A program made the translations under genes and the position numbers. From positions 13,023 to 77,022 of the forward strand of contig JADJAE010000056.1 of assembly GCA_016704445.1 (NCBI GenBank): 64,000 nt of DNA, written 5' to 3'. The notes beneath the pieces were generated by a model, which had not been told where the DNA came from, did not search any database, and worked only from the letters and a program-made list of their open reading frames with translations. This document shows, piece after piece, positions 8,899 to 21,879 of this stretch (the stretch's first letter is position 1; each line of letters begins with the position of its first letter). This DNA comes from Deltaproteobacteria bacterium. Lineage in GTDB: Bacteria > Myxococcota_A > Polyangia > Polyangiales > Ga0077539.

Positions 8899-10574
8899 TC
8901 ACTCCGCGGGGACGCGCGTGCGGTGGTGACGGCGGCTGCGGTGGGGACGGGAGCGGTGCCGGGAGGAGCGATGCCGGGGAGGAGCTTCCACCGAAGCCAC
9001 GACCGACGCATCGGCCGAGGACGCATCGACGACCGCGGCGACAGGCGAGGACGCATCGACGACCGCGGCGACAGGCGAGGACGCATCGACGACCGGAGCG
9101 ACGGCGGGGCGGCGGGCGGGGCGGCGACCGCGGGGGCGCTCGGGGCTGCGACGACGGAGGAGACCGGCGGGCGAACGATCGACGTCGATGGGCGCAGCAG
9201 CAGGACCGCGGCGGAGGCCACGAGGCCGCCGAAGAAGAGCCCGATGACGACCAGCAGCGCCGGCGCCGCGAAGGAGCGGGAGTCGGCGATGGGCTCCGTG
9301 GGGATGCCCTGCTGCATCGGGTGCGGCGCGAAGGACGACGAGCCCGGCGAGGGCGGCGGGCTGGTGGGCTCGGAGGCGATCGAGTAGGGCTCTTCAGCCA
9401 TCGCCGCGGAGGGCTCGACCTGCGACGAGGCCTGGGGCTGCGTCGGGAGCGCGAGCAGCGTCGAGGCGCGGCCGAGATCGATCGGCGGGGCCGGTCGGAA
9501 GGTGGGCGCGAGCTGCTCGACGCGAGCGCCCAGCAACGGGGTCACCCCCTCGGCGGGCGTCGGAGCGACCGGGGTGGGTCGCAGGGGCCCGGTCTGCGAG
9601 ATGCGGAGCAGCGCCTCGCTGGGGCTGACCCCCGGCGGGAGGTTGTCCATCAGCGCGGCGAGAAACTCCGTCGCGTTGCCGTAGCGCCGGGTGGGATCGA
9701 GCGCGAGCGCCTTCCCGAGGACTCCCTCCCAGGGCCCGACGTCGACGCCGAAGCGGGCGGGCGTCGGGCGCTTCGGGGCGAGCACGTTGGCGCACATCTC
9801 CATGGCGTCGGCGCCATCGAAGGGCACCGCCCCGGTGAGCATCTCGGACATCAGCAGCGCCAGCGAGTGGACGTCCGTCCACGGGCCGGTGCGGGTCCCG
9901 CTCACCTGCTCCGGGGCGGCGTAGTCCGGCGAGAAGGCCTGCACCTGGGTGAGGGTCTGCGCCCGGTCGGCGGAGCGCCGCTCCTCCGGGGCCATCACCT
10001 TGGCGATGCCGAAATCCAGCAGCTTCAGCCGCGGGTCGCCGCGCCTCCCGGTCACGATCATCAGGTTGCTGGGCTTGATGTCGCGGTGCACCACGCCCTC
10101 CTCGTGGGCCACCCCGACGGCCTCGATGACCGGGAACAACAGCGCCGCGCACTCCGCCGGCGATCGCCCGCCGGAGGCGCTCTGGATGCGCTCGTTGAAG
10201 TCCGACTCCAGGGTCACGCCCTCCAGCCACTCGAGGGCCATCCACGGCGCCCGTGCGCCGCTGGGCATGATGGAGGTCCCGAAGTCGAGCACCCGGACGA
10301 TGTGTGGATGGTCGAGCTGGGCGACGGTGCGCGCCTCGTCGGCGAAGCGACGGAGGAAGTCCGCCTGCTGCCTCTGGGAGAAGTCCGCCGGGGTCTTGAG
10401 CACCTTGATGGCGACGGACTTTCGCAGCTCCCGGTGCAGCGCCCTGTACACGACGCCGAAGCCGCCCTGCGCCACCAGATCGCCGACCTCGTATCGGGCG
10501 TCGAGCCTCGCTCCGACGAGACCGAAAGGGTCACCGCGCCCTTCGGGTGGTGATGTGCCGGGCGTGCCGTTCAT
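8899..10574 (-). CDS. PknB-type Ser/Thr protein kinase, membrane anchored (one frameshift near 9100)
   Basis: N-terminal kinase domain with glycine loop VAQGGFGVVY, ATP-binding Lys in VAIKVLK, catalytic HRDIKPSN, metal-binding DFG and YAAPEQ in place of APE. After the catalytic domain comes a Pro/Ser-rich linker, a transmembrane segment (APALLVVIGLFFGGLVASA) and an Ala/Pro tail. In the tail the frame shifts between about 9090 and 9135: the protein sense continues as VVDASSPVAA repeats and ends in an Arg/His-rich stretch at TGA 8899-8901. One missing base restores a single frame of 558 residues. It precedes the peptidase gene by 23 bases. Such kinases sense or signal at the envelope; substrates unknown. 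Confidence 0.85.
9017..9095. repeat. 30-bp tandem repeat in kinase tail
   Basis: Two complete 30-base copies (9017-9046, 9047-9076) and a third partial copy to 9095 of a unit beginning gaggacgcatcgacgacc. On the reverse strand it encodes VVDASSPVAA repeats in the extracytoplasmic tail of the kinase. The frameshift of that gene lies at or next to the repeat's end. Confidence 0.9.
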
Positions 10575-10631
10575 GCGCTGATAGCCGCCTTCGACGCTAA
10601 CACAGGTGCCGCTGCGGAGGCGCGCCCGCGC

Positions 10632-11819
10632 TCAGGCCCGACGCAGCACGAGGAGCGCGATCTCCGGGGCCATCCCGACGCGCGTCGGCACGCCCGTCGT
10701 CCCGATGCCTCGGCTCACGAAGAGGGCGCTCGCCCCCTCGCGGAAGAGCCCCGCGGAGAAGCGCGACGCGAGACGGCCGAGGTTGAGCCGCGGGCCCAGC
10801 GGCAGCCCGAACTGCCCCCCGTGGGTGTGCCCGCTCAGGGTGAGCGCCACGCCCCGGCGGACGATGTCGGGCCAGCACGCCGGGTCGTGGGCGAGCATCA
10901 CCACGGGCTCTCCCTCGGGGACGCCTCGGAGCGCGAGGTCGAGGTCGTCCCGGCGGGACCATCGGTCGTCGACCCCTGCGAGGTGGAGCGTCGCGTCGCC
11001 GCGAGAGACCCGGGTGGCGCCGTTGCGAAGCAGCGTGACCCCTGCGAGGTCGAGCGCCTTCACCACGCCCTCGTCGGTCTGGAAGTAGTCGTGGTTGCCC
11101 ATGCACGCGACCACGCCGTCCCTGGCGACGAGGCCTCGCGCGAAGGCCGTGACGTCCTCGAGGTACCCTTCGCCCACGGTGATGAGGTCGCCGGTGAGGG
11201 CCACCAGGTCGGGCTCGAGCGAGCGCACCGCCCTCGCCCAGCCCCCGAACATCCACCCGGGCACATAGGGCCCGCAGTGGACGTCCGAGACGTGGGCGAT
11301 GCGGTACCCGTCGAAGGCCTCGGGGAGCCCCGCGACCGGAACCTCCACCCGGTTCACCCTCGCCCAGGCCCTGCCCACGGTGCTCCCCCAGAGGGTCAGC
11401 GCCCCGGCGACGGCGTAGAGCGGACCCAGCCATCGGGTGATCTGGGCTACGGGGTGCCCAGTGAGGGAGGCGACCCCGCCGCCGAGCAGCGCCGCCCACG
11501 CGAAGGGCGCCGCCAGGAAGCACGCGGTGGCGTAGACCGAGTAGGGGATCTCCAGCAGCCAGGGGCGCCACCAGGGGGCGCGGACGTCGTCGATCCACCA
11601 GCGCAGCCGGTGGACCAGCACCGTGACGCCCGCGAGGTGGAGCGCCAGGGAGAGCGCGGCGCACGGGAGCAGCCCGAGGCCGGTGAGCTCTCGAAGCGCG
11701 GCCGCGAGCAGCCCCACCGCGGGGAGCTGCATCAGCCCGATGGACCCGAGCACCCGCGCGAGGAACCTCCGCCTCCAGGGGTTGAACGCCGGCACGGGCC
11801 TTGGTTTCGTGGCGCTCAC
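10632..11819 (-). CDS. Membrane metallophosphoesterase (YkuE-like)
   Basis: 395-residue protein with about four hydrophobic segments in the first 150 residues followed by a calcineurin-like phosphoesterase domain. The dinuclear-metal motifs are all present: HVSDVHCG, LTGDLI, MGNHD, AHDP and SGHTHGGQ. Related proteins such as YkuE/YaeI act on lipid-linked phosphates or diphosphates at the membrane, but the substrate here is unknown. The start is a GTG at 11817-11819 (VSATKPRP). It is separated from the kinase gene by 58 bases and is divergent from rlmI across a 101-base region. Confidence 0.88.
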   Translation of the reverse strand: MSATKPRPVPAFNPWRRRFLARVLGSIGLMQLPAVGLLAAALRELTGLGLLPCAALSLALHLAGVTVLVHRLRWWIDDVRAPWWRPWLLEIPYSVYATACFLAAPFAWAALLGGGVASLTGHPVAQITRWLGPLYAVAGALTLWGSTVGRAWARVNRVEVPVAGLPEAFDGYRIAHVSDVHCGPYVPGWMFGGWARAVRSLEPDLVALTGDLITVGEGYLEDVTAFARGLVARDGVVACMGNHDYFQTDEGVVKALDLAGVTLLRNGATRVSRGDATLHLAGVDDRWSRRDDLDLALRGVPEGEPVVMLAHDPACWPDIVRRGVALTLSGHTHGGQFGLPLGPRLNLGRLASRFSAGLFREGASALFVSRGIGTTGVPTRVGMAPEIALLVLRRA

Positions 11820-11920
11820 GGCACCTTCAGCCTTTGCACGCCGCGTTCACCCGGACAACCTCGCGGCTTGCGCGGCGAGGGTCCCATCGCGTAGAGCCGC
11901 GCAGAGGATAGAAGCCCCCT

Positions 11921-13123
11921 ATGGTCGCGACCGTTCATCTCCGCCCGGGTCATGTACAGCCGGTCTGGCTCGGGCACCCCTGGGTGTACGCCCAGGCCGT
12001 AGGTCGCGTGGAGGGCGAGCCCGCGCCCGGCGACGACGTCATCGTGCGAGACCCGAGGGGCAACCCACTGGGCCGCGGGTACTGGTCGCCTTCGAGCGCG
12101 ATCCCGGTGCGGGTGCTCACCCGCGACGTCTCCGCCGAGCTCGACGAGCGCTGGCTCCACAAGCGCATCGCCGAGGCGGCCGGCTGGCGGCGCACGCTGC
12201 TGGGCCTGCCCGCTCCGGGGACCAACGGCTACCGGCTGATCAACGCCGAGGGCGACGGGCTCGCCGGGCTCATCGCCGACGTCTTCGGCGACAGCGTGGT
12301 GGTGCAGCTGCTGACCGTGGGGATGAAGCGCCGCGAGGCGGCCATCGCGCAGGCGCTGCGAGAGGTCACCGGCGCGAAGCGGGTCTTCGAGGTGTCGTCC
12401 CCGAAGCACCAGACCCTGGAGGGGATCACTCCCCGCGAGGGCATCCTCCTCGGCGACGACGACGAGACGCTGACCTTTACCGAGGGCGGTAACACCTGGT
12501 CGCTCCCGGCGCCGGGTCGGGCGGGCTCCGGGCAGAAGACGGGGTACTTCTTCGACCAGCGGGAGAACCGCGCTCGCGTCGCGGCGATGGCCTCCGGGCG
12601 TCGGGTGCTCGACCTGTTCTGCTACCTGGGCGGCTTCTCGATGGCGGCGGCGCGCGGCGGGGCGACGGAGGTGCTGGGCGTCGACAGCGCGGCCGGGGCG
12701 ATCGCGGCGGCGACCGCGGCGGCGGCGGCCAACGGGGTCGACGGCGTGGTGCGCTTCGAGCGGGGCGACGCGCTCAAGGTGGCGGTGGCCCTCGACCAGA
12801 AGAACGAGCGCTTCGACCTGGTGATCTGCGATCCGCCGAAGCTGGCGAGCAACGCGCGCGAGGTCGAAGGGGCGCTGCGGCACTACCGCAAGGTGAACTC
12901 CGAGGCCGCGCGGCGGGTGACCACCGGGGGCGTGATGGTGACCTGCTCGTGCTCGGGGCACGTGACGCCCGAGGAGTTCATCCGCGCGGTGCTGGCGGGC
13001 GTGCGCGACGCGGGGCGAGACGCGGTGATGCTGCGGCTCGACGGCGCGGCGAGCGACCACCCGACGCCGCTGGCCTTCGTCGAGGGGCGCTACCTGAAGT
13101 GCCTCACGCTGCGGATCACATGA
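11921..13123 (+). CDS. rlmI: 23S rRNA (cytosine-C5)-methyltransferase RlmI-like
   Basis: 400-residue SAM-dependent methyltransferase of the RlmI/RlmK family, expected to methylate cytosine 1962 of 23S rRNA. An N-terminal PUA-type RNA-binding part (LGHPWVYAQAVG) is followed by the Rossmann methyltransferase domain with TGYFFDQRENR, the SAM loop DLFCYLGGFS and the catalytic region CDPPKLASN. The late cysteine motif TCSCSGHV also fits m5C enzymes of this group. ATG 11921. The stop overlaps the next gene's ATG as ATGA, starting a five-gene operon (rlmI, HAD, anchored protein, methyltransferase, DUF167). Confidence 0.9.
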   Translation: MVATVHLRPGHVQPVWLGHPWVYAQAVGRVEGEPAPGDDVIVRDPRGNPLGRGYWSPSSAIPVRVLTRDVSAELDERWLHKRIAEAAGWRRTLLGLPAPGTNGYRLINAEGDGLAGLIADVFGDSVVVQLLTVGMKRREAAIAQALREVTGAKRVFEVSSPKHQTLEGITPREGILLGDDDETLTFTEGGNTWSLPAPGRAGSGQKTGYFFDQRENRARVAAMASGRRVLDLFCYLGGFSMAAARGGATEVLGVDSAAGAIAAATAAAAANGVDGVVRFERGDALKVAVALDQKNERFDLVICDPPKLASNAREVEGALRHYRKVNSEAARRVTTGGVMVTCSCSGHVTPEEFIRAVLAGVRDAGRDAVMLRLDGAASDHPTPLAFVEGRYLKCLTLRIT

Positions 13124-13932
13124 GCCTCGGGTCGGGCGAGCGCTGCCTTCCGCTCGGGTCGGTCGGGGCCGATCGCTGGCGCTCGGTGCTGGGCGTCGCG
13201 ACGGACCTCGACGACACCCTCACCCACCACGGCGAGCTGACCGCGGCGGTGCTTGGCGCGCTGGAGGCGGTGCGCTCGCTGGGCCTGCCCTGCGTGGTGG
13301 CCACCGGGCGCTCGCTGGGCTGGGGCGCGGTGCTGGCGAGGGTGCTCCCGGTGCGCACGGTGGTGACCGAGAACGGCGGGGCCTACGTGCTGCGGGAAGA
13401 CCGCGGGCTGCGCGTGGCGTTCATGGAGCCGGACGATGTGCGCGACGAGGGCATGCGACGGGTGGGGCGCTGCGTGGAGGAGATCGTCGATCGGCTCCCG
13501 GCGCTGCGGGTGGTGCACGACCCGGCGGCGCGGGTGACGGACGTGGCCCTCGACATCGGCGAGCGCGCGACGGTCGACCCGGCGGTGGTGAGGGAGGCCC
13601 TGGCGATGGTGAGCGACGCGGGGCTCCACGGGATCACCAGCAGCATCCACATGCACGTGAGCTATCGCCGGGCGGACAAGGTCGGGGGCCTGCGCGCCGC
13701 GCTCGGGGCGCTGGGCTTGGACGCGGGCGCCCTCGACGAGCGCTGGGTGTACGTGGGCGACAGCCCCAACGACGCGGGCGCCTTCGGCGCGATGGCGCTC
13801 TCCTTCGGCGTGGCGGGCGTGCGGCGCTTCGGGGGGCGGATGCCCTCGTGGCCCGCCTACGTGACCGAGGGGGACGGTCCCGAGGGCTTCGCCGAGGTGG
13901 TGGCGGCGCTGAGGGCGGGGCGGTCGGAGTGA
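13120..13932 (+). CDS. HAD-IIB family phosphatase
   Basis: 270-residue haloacid-dehalogenase-superfamily hydrolase. Motif I is DLDDTL (about residues 31-36), the Thr motif lies in VVATGRS, the conserved Lys in RADKVGGL and motif IV is GDSPNDAGAF. The layout with a class-IIB cap resembles mannosyl-3-phosphoglycerate and sucrose phosphatases, including the ENGGAY motif of these sugar phosphatases. Substrate unknown. It overlaps rlmI by four bases and is overlapped by the next gene (GTGA). Confidence 0.85.
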   Translation: MSLGSGERCLPLGSVGADRWRSVLGVATDLDDTLTHHGELTAAVLGALEAVRSLGLPCVVATGRSLGWGAVLARVLPVRTVVTENGGAYVLREDRGLRVAFMEPDDVRDEGMRRVGRCVEEIVDRLPALRVVHDPAARVTDVALDIGERATVDPAVVREALAMVSDAGLHGITSSIHMHVSYRRADKVGGLRAALGALGLDAGALDERWVYVGDSPNDAGAFGAMALSFGVAGVRRFGGRMPSWPAYVTEGDGPEGFAEVVAALRAGRSE

Positions 13933-14543
13933 GCGCGAAGCGGACGAGGGTGATGGCGATGGCGGGGGTGTCGCTGGTGGCGGCGCTGGGCGCGGTGCTG
14001 GTGCTCACCCGCCCCCAAGGCCCGGCGACGGTGGCCGAGCGGGCGCGCGAGGAGGCCCCGGCGGCACGCGTTGCGGGAGAGCCGCCCCCGGCCGTGGACG
14101 ACGAGCACGCCTACGCCCCGGGCTCGCCGGGCGCGGTGGCGGAGCGCTTTCTCCGGGCGTTCTGGCGGGCCCACTACGTCGACGCGGCGGCGCTGTCGAC
14201 GGGGGAGACGCTGGCCCGGTGTCAGCGCGACCAGCGCGCGGGGGCCGAGCTGCCGCCGGAGCACGCCGAGCTCTACCGCCGGGTGAGGGTGTTTCGAGAG
14301 GCGTCGCGCTACCGGCTGGAGCGGGTGACGGTGACGGAGCTCCCTCCCACGAGCGACGGCCTCGCCCGGAAGCTGGTGCTGGGCGAGGCGCACGCCACGG
14401 GCCCCTCCCCCGACGACGCCCGGATGGTCGAGAGCCGCCGCGGGCAGCGCCTGGTGCTGGTGCTCGTCGATGGCGCCTGGAAGGTCGCCGAGTGGACCGC
14501 CACCGCCAACACGCCCGCCCCCGATGCGGGGGGCGCGCGATGA
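13929..14543 (+). CDS. Membrane-anchored protein of unknown function
   Basis: 204 residues beginning with a GTG at 13929 (VSAKRTRVMAMAG). A single N-terminal hydrophobic segment (AGVSLVAALGAVLVLT) predicts an exported, membrane-anchored protein. The outer part contains SPGAVAERFLRAFWRAHYVDAAALS and a C-terminal strand-rich piece ending LVLVLVDGAWKVAEWTATA, reminiscent of small NTF2-like or lumazine-type folds, but I do not recognise a family. Operon position between a HAD phosphatase and a methyltransferase, overlapping both by four bases. Confidence 0.75.
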   Translation: MSAKRTRVMAMAGVSLVAALGAVLVLTRPQGPATVAERAREEAPAARVAGEPPPAVDDEHAYAPGSPGAVAERFLRAFWRAHYVDAAALSTGETLARCQRDQRAGAELPPEHAELYRRVRVFREASRYRLERVTVTELPPTSDGLARKLVLGEAHATGPSPDDARMVESRRGQRLVLVLVDGAWKVAEWTATANTPAPDAGGAR

Positions 14544-15346
14544 TCCGCCGCGACGACTCCGACCCGCTGGAGCGAGGCTCGCGGGAGCACTACGACGACG
14601 CGGCGTATTACGACCACGCGTATTCCCGACGCGCGGAGGACGTGGCCTTCTACCGCGAGGCGGCGCGCCGCTGCGGCGCTCCGGTGCTGGAGCTGGGCGT
14701 GGGGAGCGGGCGCGTGGCGATCCCGACGGCGCTCGACGGCTCGGAGGTGATCGGGCTCGACCTCAACGCCGCGATGCTGGCGCGGGCCCGGGAGACGGCG
14801 AAGCAGAAGGGCGTCCCCCGGGGTCGGCTCTCGCTCCGCCGCGGCGACATGCGCCGCTTCAAGCTGGGGCGCACCTTCCCGTTGATCACGGCTCCCTTCA
14901 ACGCGCTGCTGCACCTCTACGAGCCCGACGAGATCGCGGCCTGCTTCCGCTGCGTGCGCGAGCACCTCGCGCCGGGCGGGCGCTTCATCTTCGACGTGCG
15001 GGTCCCCTCGCCCTCGGAGCTCGCGAGGGACCCCGACCGCGCCTACGTCGGTCGGCCCATCAAGCACCCGACCCTCGGGGTGCGGGTGCGCTACACCGAG
15101 CGCTTCCGCTACGACCCGATCAAGCAGGTGCAGCACGTCACGATCCGCTTCGAGCCGTCGGACGGGTCGCCCGCGCACGAGACCCTGCTCACCCAGCGGC
15201 AGATCTTCCCGGGCGAGCTGCGCGCGCTGCTCACCCTCGGGGGCCTTCGCCTCGCCCGCCGCCTCGGGACCTTCACGGGACAGCCCCTCGGTCCCGACGA
15301 CCCCCAGCAGATCGTCGAGGCGGTCGTTCTGGAGTCTCCCCGGTGA
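14540..15346 (+). CDS. Class I SAM-dependent methyltransferase
   Basis: 268-residue methyltransferase. SAM-binding motif I is VLELGVGSGRVAIP (about residues 49-62), motif II acidic residue in VIGLDLN, and the region after it (RLSLRRGDMRRF, FNALLHLYEPDEI, LAPGGRFIFDVR) is typical of methyltransferase-25-type enzymes acting on small molecules. Substrate unknown. Starts with ATGA overlap and ends with GTGA overlap within the rlmI operon. Confidence 0.85.
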   Translation: MIRRDDSDPLERGSREHYDDAAYYDHAYSRRAEDVAFYREAARRCGAPVLELGVGSGRVAIPTALDGSEVIGLDLNAAMLARARETAKQKGVPRGRLSLRRGDMRRFKLGRTFPLITAPFNALLHLYEPDEIAACFRCVREHLAPGGRFIFDVRVPSPSELARDPDRAYVGRPIKHPTLGVRVRYTERFRYDPIKQVQHVTIRFEPSDGSPAHETLLTQRQIFPGELRALLTLGGLRLARRLGTFTGQPLGPDDPQQIVEAVVLESPR

Positions 15347-15670
15347 GCGACGCGCCCGACCCCCTGGACGGGCTCGCGGTGGGCGCCGAGGAGGCCTCGG
15401 TGACCTTCGCGGTGAGGGCGCAGCCGAGGTCGTCGCGCGAGATCGAGGGCGTCCGGGAGGGGGCGCTGCGGGTCGCGCTCACGGCGCCGCCGGTGGAGGG
15501 CGAGGCCAACGCGGCGCTGGTGGCGCTGCTGGCCAAGGTCCTCGGGGTGCCGAAGCGCGACGTCGCGGTGATCGCCGGGAGCGCCAACCAGCAAGCGGGT
15601 GCGGGTCTCCGGGCTGACGACGGAGCTTGTGAGAGCGCGCCTCGCAGCGGCCATCAAGCCGCCGCGGTAG
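15343..15670 (+). CDS. DUF167 (YggU-type) protein (one frameshift near 15593)
   Basis: Small conserved protein of about 108 residues: VTFAVRAQPRSSREIEGVREGALRVALTAPP, the signature of DUF167/YggU. The first frame loses the family sense after VIAGSANQ; in the adjacent frame the sequence reads KRVRVSGLTTELVRARL and stops at TAG 15668-15670 after IKPPR, exactly the family's expected C-terminus. One surplus C near 15593 explains this. Function of the family is unknown. It is the last gene of the rlmI operon (start GTG 15343, overlapping the methyltransferase stop). Confidence 0.8.
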
Positions 15671-15694
15671 CGTCGCTCGCGCCTCGCTGGCGCG

Positions 15695-15946
15695 TCAGTG
15701 CTTGAAGAAGTTGCGGATGCCCGAGAGGCCTTCGCAAAACAGGATCGAACAGCTCCGACGCTGCTCCTGCTTCATGCGGTTGCAGAGCGCGCCGAGGTCG
15801 TCATCGGCGTCGATGACGGTGCCCTCCGCGGGCTGGTTGGAGCGCTCGTCGTAGCGACAGTCATCCAGGGCCACCCAGCGGCCCCGGAAGCTTCGGTTGG
15901 AGCAGATTTCCGACCACGACAATCGTGCCGAGGGACTGGTGCCCAT
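15695..15946 (-). CDS. Small Cys-containing ORF, possibly the 3' end of a decayed gene
   Basis: An 83-codon frame ending at TGA 15695-15697. From about 15905 downward the third codon positions are GC-rich like neighbouring genes and the peptide (WVALDDCRYDERS, LGALCNRMKQEQRR, SILFCEGLSGIRNFFKH) looks protein-like, with six cysteines. The 5' part has less convincing codon use and no ribosome-binding site at ATG 15946, so this may be the surviving end of a larger secreted protein. Not recognised. Confidence 0.4.
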   Translation of the reverse strand: MGTSPSARLSWSEICSNRSFRGRWVALDDCRYDERSNQPAEGTVIDADDDLGALCNRMKQEQRRSCSILFCEGLSGIRNFFKH

Positions 15947-16289
15947 GAACGTAGCTATGTCCTCACGATCCCGGCCGCTGCGTCGCGGCGGGAGTGCCTC
16001 GCTGCACCGCGCACCTTGCGCGATGGAGGCTCCGGGGGTCCGTCGGGGGAGACGTGGGGCTCAACCAGCAATGCGCTCTCGTAGGCGCAGGGGGTATGTG
16101 AACCGTTCATTGGTCTCGAGGGCCTCTGCGGACGGTACCCGGTTCGCAGCGATCGAAGTCCTTGGGGAGCATCCGATCGGCACACCGTGGTGGACCATGA
16201 TCCCGTTCGCTTCGTGACGCAAGGGCTTGCCAGGTCAGGTCTGAGGTGGGTTTAGGGAGAGAAGCTGGCAAACGGAGGGAGCGGCGCGA
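15947..16289. other. Non-coding or decayed stretch
   Basis: About 340 bases between the small Cys ORF and the kinase stop. Codon statistics are unconvincing in all frames and the base composition is less GC-rich than the surroundings; I see no promoter, RNA gene or repeat that I can support. It may be gene debris. Confidence 0.5.
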
Positions 16290-18094
<1,805 letters not shown>

Positions 18095-18262
18095 GCTCTC
18101 TGCTCCATCCGTCGGTCTGTCCGCCAACCTGAACCCTCTGGCGCCTGAGCCGGAGGAACACCGCGTCGACAACCCTTGAGAGCGTTACGGCACGCCCGAC
18201 CTTGGCGCAACCACCGACCCTGGTGAGCAGGGACATTTCCGGGCCTTCGTCAGCCCTCGCAG

Positions 18263-20360
<2,098 letters not shown>

Positions 20361-20444
20361 GAAGAGGGCGCGGACGCTAACACGATCGCGCGCGGGGGTT
20401 CAGATCGCTCGACGACGCGGGGCGATCGTGCGAGAGAGGCGCGC

Positions 20445-21879
20445 ATGCATGTGCACCTGATCGGTGTGGCGGGCACGGGGATGGGCGCCTTCGCGGGTCT
20501 GCTCAAGGCCGCGGGCCATCGGGTCACCGGGAGCGACACCGCCTTCTACCCCCCGATGGGCGACGCGCTGAAGGCCTACGGCGTCGAGACCATGACGGGC
20601 TGGGACCCGGCGCACCTCGACCCGAGGCCCGACCTCGTGGTGGTGGGCAACGTGTGCCGCAAGGACAACCCCGAGGCGCGCGCGGCCATCGACGGCGGGA
20701 TGAACTACCGCTCCTTCCCGAAGGCCCTGGGCGAGCTCTTCCTCGCGCAGCGGCGCTCGCTGGTGGTCGCCGGGACGCACGGGAAGACCACCACCACGGC
20801 GCTTGTCTCGTGGCTGCTCGAGGCCTGCGGGCACGACCCCTCCTTCCTGGTGGGCGGGCTCGCCAAGAACTTCGACGCCAGCTACCGCCTCGGGCAAGGG
20901 CGCGGCCTTCGTGGTCGAGGGCGACGAGTACGACTCGGCCTTCTTCGAGAAGACCCCGAAGTTCTGGGCGTACCGCCCGTGGGGCGCCATCGTCACCTCC
21001 CTCGAGCACGACCACGTGGACATCTACCCCACGGCGGACTCGTACCGCGACGCGTTCGTGGGCTTCGCCTCGCGCATCGCCCCGGAGGGCGTGCTGGTCG
21101 CCCACGCGAGGGACCCCGAGGTGGTGGCCATCGCGAAGCGAAGCAGCGCGCGCACGGTGCTCTACGCCCTGCACGGCGACGAGCTGCCCGAGGGGGTCAC
21201 GCCCACCTGGACGGCCGCGCCCATCGCGCCCGGCGGGGGGATGCAGCCCTTCGAGCTGTTCATCGGGGGGTCGCTGGGGGGTAGGTTCTTCTCGCCGCTG
21301 ATGGGCGAGCACAACCTCCGCAACGTCGTCGCGGCGATGGCGCTGCTGGCCGAGGGGATGGGCCTGCCGATCCCCGCGATGGCCAAGGCGCTGCGAGACT
21401 TCAAGGGCGTCAAGCGCCGCCAGGACCTCGTCGCCACCGTGAACGGGGTGCGCATCTACGACGACTTCGCGCACCACCCCACCGCGGTCGACGAGACCCT
21501 CCGGGCCATGCGTCGGCACCACCCCGATGGGAAGCTCATCGCCATCTTCGAGCCGCGCAGCGCCACCGCGTGCCGGCGCACCCACCAGCACGAGTACCCC
21601 GCGGCCTTCGCCGCCGCGGACCTCAGCCTCATCGCTCCGGTCGGTCGGATGGAGATCCCCCCCGACGACCGCCTCGACATCCCTTCCATCGTCCGAGACA
21701 TCACCGCCCGCGGAGGCCGCGCCGAGACCTTCGCCGCAGGGCCGCAGAGCGTCGACGAGATCGTCGCCCGCGTCGCCGCGGAGGCCCGGCCCGGGGACAC
21801 CGTCGCGGTGCTCTCCAACGGCGCCTTCGGCGGCATCCACGGCAAGCTGACCTCCGCACTCGAAAGCACACCCCGATGA
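20445..21879 (+). CDS. mpl: UDP-N-acetylmuramate:L-alanyl-gamma-D-glutamyl-meso-DAP ligase (one frameshift near 20895)
   Basis: Mur-ligase family enzyme that re-attaches the murein tripeptide to UDP-MurNAc during cell-wall recycling. N-terminal HLIGVAGTGMGAFAGLLKAAGH is the Rossmann part, VVAGTHGKTTTTAL the ATP loop, VVEGDEYDSAFF and HDHVDIYP central Mur motifs, DDFAHHPTAV and IFEPRSAT the C-terminal domain. The frame changes near 20895: ASYRLG continues as KGAAFVVEGDEYD in the adjacent frame; one extra base in gggcaagg. With that corrected the protein is about 477 residues, normal for Mpl. Its stop overlaps the RNase R start (ATGA). Confidence 0.9.

Noticed and set aside
8175..10574. An open frame extending the first kinase far into the M1 peptidase gene
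   Set aside because: After the frameshift near 9100 this frame is only a shadow of the peptidase; the VVDASSPVAA frame with a stop at 8899 is the real kinase end.
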